Assembly (NCBI GenBank): GCA_025774615.1
Contig: JALGVQ010000147.1
Coordinates: 1-7,196, forward strand
DNA: 7,196 nt
From: a bacterium
GTDB taxonomy: Bacteria; Blakebacterota; Blakebacteria; Blakebacterales; Blakebacteraceae
Direction of reading: 5' to 3'
Positions 1 to 6,800 of the stretch are shown piece after piece (the stretch's first letter is position 1; every line of letters begins with the position of its first letter). The position numbers and the translations under genes are program-made. The notes beneath the pieces are model-generated. The model had not been told where the DNA came from, searched no databases, and saw nothing but the letters and a program-made list of their open reading frames with translations.

Positions 1-836
1 TTCACGGCGATGTCGACCGCCATCTGAACATCGAGCACCTGGTCCCAGGTCATCCCGGCATCGGTGGTCCGATACACACCCTCGCTGGTACCGGCCCAGA
101 TACGGGTGTGATCGTACGGATCGATGACGATCTCATGCACTCCCCGGCCTTCATCGTAGCTCCAGTCGATGCTCTTCTCCCACGTCAGACCGCTGTCGGT
201 GCTCTTTAGCAGACCGATCCCGTAACTGCCGCGGGTTGTGCGGATGTAGATGCTGCCCATCGAGTTAGCGCGGTTGTACACCTCGCCTGTACCGATATAG
301 ACGACGCTGGTGTCAGCCGGGTCGATGGCGATGGCATGGACTCCGAGAACGGGCAGGCCGGTCTCGATGTAGTGCCAGGCGGTGGCGCCGATACCGCCAG
401 TGTCGGTGCGCCACAATCCGCCGGTGGCCCCACCGGCGTAGATGACCTGGGTGTTGAGTGGGTTGATAGCCAGCGCAATGGTTCGGCCACCGAGGTTCTT
501 CGGTCCGATCGACTGCCATGGAGTCGGTACTGTCCAGGTATCGGTGGCGCTGCCTGCACTCAATTGCCGTGCAGTCCGCATCGCGGGCTCGGCACGCTCG
601 AAAGCACTCGAGTACGCTCCTGGGGGTATGTCTTCGAGGGGGTAGGCGCGCTGGGCGGTCAGGAACTGCATAGAGGCCATCGCGTCGCTGAGGGGTATGA
701 TCTCCTCCCGACCCTCATTCACCGGTGTTCCGGAGCGTTCGGGAGTGAACATCGTTCCCAGAAAAAGCGCTGCAGAGATAACAAGCAGCGATCGAAGAAC
801 AGGGATCTGACGGGATTTCGATGGTGTGTTCAGCAT
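1..836 (-). CDS. BNR/Asp-box repeat beta-propeller protein, secreted or anchored (partial, C-terminus beyond the window)
   Basis: An open frame starts at ATG 836-834 and runs without a stop to position 1, giving 278 codons; the rest lies outside the window. The start follows GGGGA at 843-847 with suitable spacing and sits below a strong promoter. Residues 7-15 are basic and 16-30 hydrophobic (LLVISAALFLGTMF), so there is an N-terminal export signal or anchor, with no clear AxA cleavage site and no lipobox. After a low-complexity stretch (about 31-105), propeller repeats begin: WQSIGPKNLGGR at 107-118, then blades with the pattern 'INP/IDP..(V/I)(Y/W).G(T/G)' at about 121-142, 168-187 and 236-256. 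Asp-boxes (S/T-x-D-x-G-x-T-W) are at 212-219 and 257-264, with a degenerate one at 142-154. Such repeats are found in sialidases, VPS10/sortilin and photosystem-assembly-like propellers, and in many large secreted proteins of unknown role. No catalytic residues can be assigned. The fold is confident, the function unknown. It is transcribed divergently from the efflux operon. Confidence 0.85.
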   Translation of the reverse strand, partial: MLNTPSKSRQIPVLRSLLVISAALFLGTMFTPERSGTPVNEGREEIIPLSDAMASMQFLTAQRAYPLEDIPPGAYSSAFERAEPAMRTARQLSAGSATDTWTVPTPWQSIGPKNLGGRTIALAINPLNTQVIYAGGATGGLWRTDTGGIGATAWHYIETGLPVLGVHAIAIDPADTSVVYIGTGEVYNRANSMGSIYIRTTRGSYGIGLLKSTDSGLTWEKSIDWSYDEGRGVHEIVIDPYDHTRIWAGTSEGVYRTTDAGMTWDQVLDVQMAVDIAV

Positions 837-850
837 GCTGGTTTCCCCGG

Positions 851-880
851 ATTGCCCGCGCAGGTAATCCGCGCGGGAAT
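851..880 (-). promoter_or_regulatory. Strong hairpin in the 5' leader of the BNR gene
   Basis: The arms CCCGCGC (855-861) and GCGCGGG (871-877) pair perfectly. The stem continues inward with GG/CC (863-864 with 869-870, one bulged base) around a 4-nt loop, and outward with ATT/AAT (851-853 with 878-880, one bulged base). In the minus-strand transcript this lies 15-44 nt upstream of the start codon, just before the Shine-Dalgarno sequence and downstream of the predicted start site. It lacks a U-tract, so it does not look like an intrinsic terminator. It could stabilise the mRNA, tune translation, or act as a DNA operator; the sequence does not say which. Confidence 0.5.
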
Positions 881-921
881 CGCCTCAACGTTTCAACCGG
901 CAGGGCCGGTCGCACCACAAC

Positions 922-930
922 ATTATATCA
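922..930 (-). promoter_or_regulatory. Extended -10 promoter of the BNR gene
   Basis: Read on the minus strand, positions 930-922 are TGATATAAT: a perfect TATAAT hexamer preceded by the TGn extension that is known to lessen the need for a -35 box. With a 16-bp spacer the -35 position (949-944) reads CTATCA, which matches TTGACA at only three places, consistent with an extended -10 promoter. Transcription would start at about 914-917, leaving a 5' leader of about 80 nt before ATG 836. Housekeeping sigma-70-type recognition is assumed. Confidence 0.6.
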
Positions 931-986
931 TAAACGATTCGCGTGATAGTGACCAGAAGAGGGAGGGTACTTCCCGTGTTTTTCCT

Positions 987-1016
987 GTAACAATCGTTGT
1001 TCCGGAAACATATATA
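987..1016 (+). promoter_or_regulatory. Candidate promoter of the efflux operon (weak match)
   Basis: GTAACA at 987-992 matches the TTGACA -35 consensus at four of six places. TATATA at 1011-1016 matches TATAAT at four of six, with an 18-bp spacer. A shifted -10 (TATAGA at 1013-1018) is also possible. The elements lie about 115 bp before the tolC-type start codon in the AT-rich centre of the divergent region. The match is modest, and palindromes fall inside the spacer, as would fit a repressible promoter. Confidence 0.3.
989..1007. promoter_or_regulatory. Overlapping inverted repeats, candidate operator
   Basis: AACAA (989-993) and TTGTT (997-1001) are perfect inverted arms around a 3-nt centre (TCG). 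An 8-bp perfect palindrome, TTCCGGAA, follows at 1000-1007 and shares two bases with the first. Both lie between the candidate -35 and -10 of the efflux promoter, a usual place for a repressor site. RND operons are often controlled by TetR- or MarR-family repressors, but no regulator gene is present here, so the binding protein is unknown. Confidence 0.3.
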
Positions 1017-1038
1017 GATACGGTGCAGTGTTATTGAG

Positions 1039-1055
1039 GGCGGGTAATCACCCCC
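1039..1055 (+). promoter_or_regulatory. Small GC-rich leader hairpin
   Basis: GGGT (1042-1045) pairs with ACCC (1050-1053) around AATC. Two more G:C pairs (1039-1040 with 1054-1055) follow past a bulged C at 1041. It lies about 75 nt before the first gene of the efflux operon, downstream of the candidate promoter. There is no U-tract after it, so it is not a convincing attenuator. Confidence 0.25.
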
Positions 1056-1071
1056 GATGCAGTACTGAAAC

Positions 1072-1094
1072 GTCTTCCCTCCCGATGTGAAGAC
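1072..1094 (+). repeat. Inverted repeat GTCTTC-N11-GAAGAC in the operon leader
   Basis: Two perfect 6-bp inverted arms, GTCTTC at 1072-1077 and GAAGAC at 1089-1094, are separated by 11 nt. The element ends 24 nt before the Shine-Dalgarno sequence of the channel gene. It could be a weak stem-loop or a protein-binding site, and an arm match of this length could arise by chance. Confidence 0.25.
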
Positions 1095-1130
1095 ATTCCC
1101 GGACCAGTATCCTCAATCGGAGTACACGGG

Positions 1131-2609
1131 ATGAATGCAAGAACAAGACCGTCCAGTCGTGCGTGCAGCCTCTCGGCTGTTCTGTTGGTAATGCTTCCTC
1201 TGACATTGATCCGCGCCCAGGTGGAATCTCCCCCGGGAATGCGGACTCTCACGCTCGAGGAGAGCATTGCCATAGCGCTCGAGGACAGCAGAAGTGTTCA
1301 GGACGCGCGATACGCGCTGGCTGTGGCAAACAAGCAGGTTACCGAGGCTCGGGGGCTCGCCATGCCGACGCTCTCGGCGAACGCGAATTTCACCAGGAGC
1401 CTGACACCTCTCGAATCATTCCTGCCGGCGGTTATCTTTGACCCGACCGCTTCTCCCGATGATTTCATCGCCGTCCGGTTCGGAGCCGACAACAGCTGGT
1501 TCAGCAGTCTGACAGTCGATCAGACCCTCTTTGACTACACCGTTTTCATCGGTCTCAAGGTGGCGAACACCTTTCGTCAACTGTCGGAGGAGGCATTGCG
1601 GGGAATGGCTCAGCAGACAGCCACGGCGACCAGAAAGGCGTTCTATTGGGCTCTGCTTACCCGTGAGAGTCTTCGCCTGACTGAGAGCAGTGTCGCCCGT
1701 TTGCGGGAGACACTGGCCGAAACGGCCGCAATGCGTGAAGCCGGTCTGGCGAGCGATTACGATGTTCTCCGCCTCGAAGTGGAGCTGGCCAACCTGGAGC
1801 CCCGGTTACGGCAGGCCGCCGATGCGCAGGAAGCTGCGCGCCGGAATCTCGCGCTGATCATGGGTGTCGATATCGACGATCTGTTCGAACCTGCCGGAAG
1901 CCTCATGGAGATTGACATCGAGACAGGGCAGGCTTCTACCCCTGAGTCACAATCTCTGCTGACAGTCGTCGGAGAACCGGAAGCTCTGGCTCTCGGATAC
2001 GAGCTGATACTGGAACAGTCGCTGAGAGACCGGACCGATCTCAGGCAGACCAGGATCAACCTCGAACTCGGCCGTGCCAGGGTACAGGCGACTCTTTCCA
2101 ACTACTTCCCGACGCTGAACGGGTTTTACAGCTATTCGGTGACCGCCCAGGAGAACGGGCGCCCGAACTTCTTCGGCGAGAGTGCAAGGAATCGAACATC
2201 ACTTCAGCAGGCGGGTCTGCGACTCCAGATACCGATCTTCAGCGGATTCAAAACATCGGCTCGCGTCCAGCAGGATCGTCTCGCGGCCGATCGTATCTCG
2301 ACACAACTCGCCCAGCTTCAGGAGCAGGCCTCCAGCGATGTCCGCACTCTGCTCGATGCGCTCGACGAGACGATTTACCGCACGCTGGCACAGGCCCGTG
2401 CAGTGGAACAGGCGCGTACCGGATTCGGAATCGCCTCGACACGCTATCGTGAAGGGGTGAGCAGCCGGCTCGAAGTCGTGGATGCCGAGAACGCTCTGCG
2501 ACAGGCCGAATTCAACTACGCGCAGGCCGTTTTCGACCATCTGAACGCGCAGGCCGATCTCGATCTGGCGATCGGTAAGGTGCCCCTTGTCGATGACATC
2601 GATCTGTGA
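1131..2609 (+). CDS. tolC-like: TolC-type outer-membrane efflux channel
   Basis: This 492-residue protein is the outer-membrane exit duct of the tripartite pump. It would form a trimer with a short beta-barrel in the outer membrane and a long alpha-helical tunnel in the periplasm. A Sec signal peptide is visible: basic residues at 4-10, hydrophobic 14-27, and a likely signal peptidase I cut after A29 (LIRA|QV). Unlike OprM-type channels there is no lipobox; C12 lies inside the signal. Two outer-membrane-efflux repeats follow. The first opens with LTLEESIAIALEDSRSV (about 40-56) and the second holds the strand-turn motif LQIPIFSGFK. The family C-terminal pattern (TRYREGVSSRLEVVDAE, then FNYAQAVFDHLNAQADLDLAIG) is intact. 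Length fits the family. The start ATG 1131 follows GGAG at 1119-1122 with an 8-nt gap; the nearby ATG at 1135 is out of frame. It is the first gene of the operon. The family is certain; the substrate is unknown. Confidence 0.95.
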   Translation: MNARTRPSSRACSLSAVLLVMLPLTLIRAQVESPPGMRTLTLEESIAIALEDSRSVQDARYALAVANKQVTEARGLAMPTLSANANFTRSLTPLESFLPAVIFDPTASPDDFIAVRFGADNSWFSSLTVDQTLFDYTVFIGLKVANTFRQLSEEALRGMAQQTATATRKAFYWALLTRESLRLTESSVARLRETLAETAAMREAGLASDYDVLRLEVELANLEPRLRQAADAQEAARRNLALIMGVDIDDLFEPAGSLMEIDIETGQASTPESQSLLTVVGEPEALALGYELILEQSLRDRTDLRQTRINLELGRARVQATLSNYFPTLNGFYSYSVTAQENGRPNFFGESARNRTSLQQAGLRLQIPIFSGFKTSARVQQDRLAADRISTQLAQLQEQASSDVRTLLDALDETIYRTLAQARAVEQARTGFGIASTRYREGVSSRLEVVDAENALRQAEFNYAQAVFDHLNAQADLDLAIGKVPLVDDIDL

Positions 2610-2699
2610 TCGTGACGTCTATCAACGTAAAACGCTTATCACCGTAAGAGGAACACGAACATCATGACGGTTACCTATCTGCAGAAGAGGACCCGACCA
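2610..2699 (+). other. Gap between channel and adaptor genes with a short direct repeat
   Basis: This 90-bp spacer contains no terminator-like hairpin, so the adaptor gene is probably transcribed from the same mRNA as the channel. TATCAACGTAA (2620-2630) and TATCACCGTAA (2637-2647) form an 11-bp direct repeat with one mismatch, offset by 17 bp. Two Shine-Dalgarno-like stretches (AAGAGGA at 2646-2652 and AGAGGA at 2686-2691) precede two in-frame ATG codons at 2664 and 2700. Confidence 0.5.
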
Positions 2700-3800
2700 A
2701 TGAAGAAGAGCAGGGCGGCAGGAACGCTGATCACCCTGATGCTGTTTGCATCGGCTGTTATTTCCGGGTGCACTCCACCGGCTGAGACAGCCGAAGGGAC
2801 ATTTGAACGGGTGGTGAATGTGGTCGCGCTGAAAGTCGTACCGGCTCCCTTCACCTCCACGGTCCGAGTAACAGGCTCTGTGGAAGCTCTCTACGATGTT
2901 ACCGTCGCCTGCGAAGAGGGCGGTGTCGTCGAGACATTTCTTGTCCGGAAGGGTTCCCGGGTTACGCGCGGTCAGCCGATAGCGCAGATCGATTCCGAGA
3001 TGCTCATTGCCCAGCTAGACGAAGCGCGTGCCGGTGCACGGCTTACCCGGGAGCAGTGGGAGCGGCAGAAGCGTCTCTGGGAGAACGAAGAGATCGGCAC
3101 CGAGCTGACCTATATCCAGGCGCGGGAGACAGCGGCGATGAGGGCCGCGACAGTGAGGACTCTTGAAACACGATTGGCGAAGAAGACGATCACTAGTCCG
3201 GTAGACGGGACGTTCGAGGAGTACTGGTATGAGCAGGGTGAGTTCGCCATGCCCGGGTCCCCTTTTGCCAGGATCGTTTCTATCGACGAGGTGAAGATAG
3301 TCGGTGGAGTTGCCGAACGCTTCGCCGGCGACATCGTTCGAGGCACTCAAGTTGAGATCACCATCGACAACTGTCCTGACGCCAACTGCACGGCTGATAT
3401 CACCTACGTGGGAGACACGGTGAACCCCGACTCCCGCACCTTTTCGGTGGAAGTGACCCTTCCTAATCCCGACCGCATCATGAAGCCGGGAATGATCGCG
3501 AATATGTTGATCCTGACCGAACGGATCGAGGACGCGATTATCGTCCCGCAGGAAGCAGTCATGCGCAGTGAGATCGGGTATCAGGTATTCGTTGTGGAAT
3601 CGGAAGAGGGACGCGATGTGGCTCGTGTACGCAATGTCGAGCTCGGTCCGGCCGGAAACGATCAGATCGTGATAGCCAGTGGACTCGCCCCTGAGGAACG
3701 GGTGGTCACCGTCGGCCAGCTCAAACTGGGCAATGGTGATCCGGTCAACGTTGTCGGTGACAGCAACGGACTGGGCAGCGTTGAAGGGGAGGGACGATGA
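2700..3800 (+). CDS. RND efflux periplasmic adaptor (membrane fusion protein), lipoprotein
   Basis: The adaptor joins the inner-membrane permease to the outer-membrane channel. I choose ATG 2700 (366 aa): it follows AGAGGA with an 8-nt gap and gives a classic lipoprotein signal with basic residues at 2-5, a hydrophobic core 9-21 and lipobox ISGC ending at C24. An upstream in-frame ATG at 2664 (378 aa) also has a Shine-Dalgarno sequence but puts 12 extra residues before the signal. After C24 come a lipoyl/barrel-sandwich half-motif (about 55-98, with VRKGSRVTRGQPIAQID), a short alpha-hairpin (about 100-160, KRLWENEEIGTELTYIQA), the second lipoyl half (163-195, ITSPVDGTFEEYWYEQGEF), a beta-barrel (about 196-285, including PDSRTFSVEV and MKPGMIANM) and a membrane-proximal domain (about 290-350, VPQEAVM...GYQVFVV). 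This is the AcrA/MexA order. Cysteines 71, 225 and 230 are unusual in this family. The stop overlaps the permease start. Confidence 0.93.
   Translation: MKKSRAAGTLITLMLFASAVISGCTPPAETAEGTFERVVNVVALKVVPAPFTSTVRVTGSVEALYDVTVACEEGGVVETFLVRKGSRVTRGQPIAQIDSEMLIAQLDEARAGARLTREQWERQKRLWENEEIGTELTYIQARETAAMRAATVRTLETRLAKKTITSPVDGTFEEYWYEQGEFAMPGSPFARIVSIDEVKIVGGVAERFAGDIVRGTQVEITIDNCPDANCTADITYVGDTVNPDSRTFSVEVTLPNPDRIMKPGMIANMLILTERIEDAIIVPQEAVMRSEIGYQVFVVESEEGRDVARVRNVELGPAGNDQIVIASGLAPEERVVTVGQLKLGNGDPVNVVGDSNGLGSVEGEGR
3785..3800 (+). promoter_or_regulatory. Shine-Dalgarno and ATGA stop-start overlap coupling adaptor and permease
   Basis: The adaptor stop TGA (3798-3800) overlaps the permease start ATG (3797-3799) as ATGA. 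A purine-rich AGGGGAGGGA lies at 3785-3794, inside the adaptor coding sequence, and gives a strong ribosome site for the permease. This arrangement is typical of translational coupling and supports equal production of two proteins of one complex. Confidence 0.8.
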
Positions 3801-6800
3801 ACGGTCAGGAAGGGCCTGTGAAAAGCGGGCGGCCGAATGGTGAGGATCTGGGCCGCTATAAAGAGATAGGGCTCACCAGCCTGGCGATCCGGAATCCGAT
3901 CAGCGTCATGGTACTGGTCTTCATTATCGTCGTGATGGGACTGAGCTCTTATTCCCGTATTCCGAAGGAAGCCGCACCCGAGATTACGATCCCGAACATT
4001 GTCGTCTCCACCATCTATCCGGGAGCCTCTCCCAATGACATCGAAAGCCTGATCACCCAGCCGCTCGAGCAGGAGCTCGCCACGATCGCCGACATCAAAG
4101 TGTTGACGAGCAGTTCGGTGGAGAGCGCGTCTACGGTGAATGTTGAATTCATCGCCGGCATCGATATGGATGAAGCACTGCGGAATGTCAGGGAAAAGGT
4201 CGATCTGGCCAAATCGGAACTACCCGATGAAGCGGAGGAACCGCGGGTAATAGAAATCAATATGTCTGATTTCCCGATCATGCAGATCAATATCGCCGGC
4301 GATTACAATCAGGTACGTCTGAAGGAGATCGCCGAGAAGCTGCAGGACGAACTTGAGAGCATTCCCCAGGTTCTGGATGTGAATCTCTCCGGTGGGCTCG
4401 AACGTGAGGTCCAGGTGAATGTCGATCTTCCCCGATTGAAGTACTACAACCTGACCTTCTCTGATGTGGTTTTTGCCATCGTGGCCGAGAACGTAACCAT
4501 TCCAGGCGGCTCTATCGACGTAGGCCACCTGAAGTACCTGGTGCGGGTGCCGGGTGAGTTCACCAATACTGAACTGATCAGGGATATCATCGTTTCAACG
4601 AACGAATTCGATGATCGTCCTGTCTACGTGCGGGATGTGGCTGAGGTCGACTTCGGATTCAAGGAGCGAAGCAGTTTCGCCCGGATGGACGGCAAACCGG
4701 TCGTGACCCTGAGCGTAAGCAAGCGAGCGGGGGAGAATATCATAGAAACCGCCGAACTCGTGAAGGCGGAGATCGAGAAAATCCGGCCCGAGTTGCCGCT
4801 TGGTACGCAGGTCACGATCACCGGTGACCAGTCGGTCGTTATCGAGGACATGGTCTCGAACCTGGAAAACAACATCATCTCCGGGCTGATCCTCGTCGTT
4901 GTCGTTCTGCTTTTCTTCCTGGGCTTGAGGAACGCGCTGTTCGTCGGGGTGGCGATCCCCCTCTCGATGCTCCTGTCGTTCATCATCATGGACATCGCCG
5001 GGATGACGATGAACATGATCGTGCTGTTCAGCCTCATCCTCGCTCTGGGGATGCTGGTAGATAATGCCATCGTGATCGTCGAGAACATCTATCGCTACAT
5101 GGAGGAGGGATTCGACCGTGTCACCGCGGCGAAGAAGGCATCAGGAGAGGTGGCGGTACCGGTCATCGCGGCCACCGCGACCACGCTGGCGGCTTTCCTG
5201 CCACTGGCATTCTGGCCGGGGATTGTCGGCGAGTTCATGGGGTATCTGCCGCTGACGCTGATCATCACGCTCAGTTCATCACTCTTCGTGGCCCTGGTCA
5301 TCAATCCGACCCTCTGTTCGCTCTTCATGAGTGTTCAGGGGAGTAAACGCAGGCGTATGACCAGAGGCGCGCGCGGGCTGATCCTGGGCGTCACCGGGCT
5401 TGTTCTCCTGTCGGTATCTGCCTTGAACTTGCTGACCGGAGTCCTCTTCGTGGCCACCGGAGTACTCCTCTGGCTCCTCTACCGGCTGATCTTCCTCCCG
5501 GTGGGCACCTTTTTCCTTGAAATAGCTCTCCCGAGGTTCCTGCGTCTCTACGAGCGGCAGTTGGGTCTGGCCCTCGATCATCGCTGGATCACACTCGGGG
5601 TCGCGATCGGCGCGCTCATCATCACATCCATGGTTTTTCGAATGTTCAACAAGGGTATGGAATTCTTCCCCGAGAACATCCCGCCTGACAACATGTTCGT
5701 CCAGCTTGAAGCGCCCGTTGGAACACGGGTCGACTTCACAGATTACCTGGTCAGTCAGGTCGAGAAGGAGGTGGCGAACCTGGATGGACGCACCGATTTC
5801 GAATCGGTCGTGGCGACCGTCGGATCGGTGCAGGGTGGATTCATCGGCGGCTCATCAGAGAACCTGGCCACCGTGGCCATCAGTCTCATTGATTACAATG
5901 ATCGCGAATACGACGCCTTCACGACACTGGAGGAGATGCGGAGCAGGATCGGACAGGAACTCGCGGGAGCCGACCTGTCGGTCGAAGTCGAGGAGATGGG
6001 GCCGCCGACCGGACTACCCGTGACCATAGAGATAGCCGGGCCTGACGCTGCCACACTCGCCATATTGGGAGACCAGGTGGTCGAAATACTCGAGAACTCC
6101 CTCGTCGGTCCAAAACTGGATGGTCTCGAGAGCGACCTGGCTGAAGGGCGTCCGGAACTTGTCGTGCATGTCGACCGGGAACGGGCAGCGCTCTTCGGGC
6201 TGAACACCAACCAGATCGGATTCGAGATCCGGAGCGCGATCAACGGAGTGGAAGCAAGTACCTTCCGGGATGGTGAGGATGAGTATGACGTCATCGTCAG
6301 GCTCGCCGAAGAATACCGGCAGAACCTGGACGCGCTCTCCGATCTGACCGTGATGGAAGAAGGGCAGGCGATACCGCTCTCTTCGGTGGCAACCTGGGAG
6401 GTAGCTGAAGGGTATGGGGGGATCAACAGGAAGGACCAGGAACGGATGGTCGTGGTCTCGAGTGAGGTAAGGAGCGGCTACCGGTCCACCGCGGTCCTCA
6501 TGGAGGTCCAGCAGCTTCTGCAACCATTCACCGATTCCCTGCCGGCGGGTTATTCCATAGTGTACGCCGGTGAGAATCAGGACCAGGAGGAGGCACAGGA
6601 GTTCCTCAGCCAGGCATTCCTGATTGCGCTTTTCCTTATCTCGTTCATTCTGATCAGCCAGTTCAACTCGGTCACCAAGCCGTTTCTCATCCTCGCAAAT
6701 ATCATCCTCTCACTGGTCGGTGTCCTGCTCGGACTGCTTCTCTTCCAGATGCCCTTCGATGTCATCATGACCGGGGTCGGGATCATCAGCCTGACCGGTA

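Larger units (their letters stand above)
837..1130. other. Divergent intergenic region between the BNR gene and the efflux operon
   Basis: This is 294 bp with no credible gene. Its middle (about 918-1020) is clearly more AT-rich than the flanking genes and holds promoter-like sequences pointing both ways. Inverted repeats are at 851-880, 989-1001, 1000-1007, 1039-1055 and 1072-1094, each listed separately where it can be supported. The long plus-strand frame that crosses from 336 to 1037 is antisense to the BNR coding sequence and is not a gene. Confidence 0.75.

Noticed and set aside
336-1037. A 233-codon plus-strand open frame across the left part of the window
   Set aside because: It is antisense to the BNR gene, whose translation shows clear Asp-box repeats, and it continues through promoter-like AT-rich DNA. 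Its own translation shows no recognisable motif.
1085-1090. Minimal ATGTGA start-stop element in the operon leader loop
   Set aside because: It has no Shine-Dalgarno sequence at proper spacing and is expected often by chance.
1131-2609. Possibility that the channel is an OprM-type lipoprotein
   Set aside because: The only N-terminal cysteine (C12) lies before the hydrophobic core and is not in a lipobox; the signal fits signal peptidase I cleavage after A29.
4624-5088. A 154-codon minus-strand frame opposite TM2-TM4 of the permease
   Set aside because: It is a shadow: the product is low-complexity Ser/Thr/Ile-rich and lies wholly inside conserved coding sequence.
5893-6523. Long minus-strand open frames (177 and 169 codons) inside the permease gene
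   Set aside because: The permease translation is intact and strongly family-like across the whole stretch. The antisense products are Ser/Arg/Pro-rich, as expected for shadows of a GC-rich gene.
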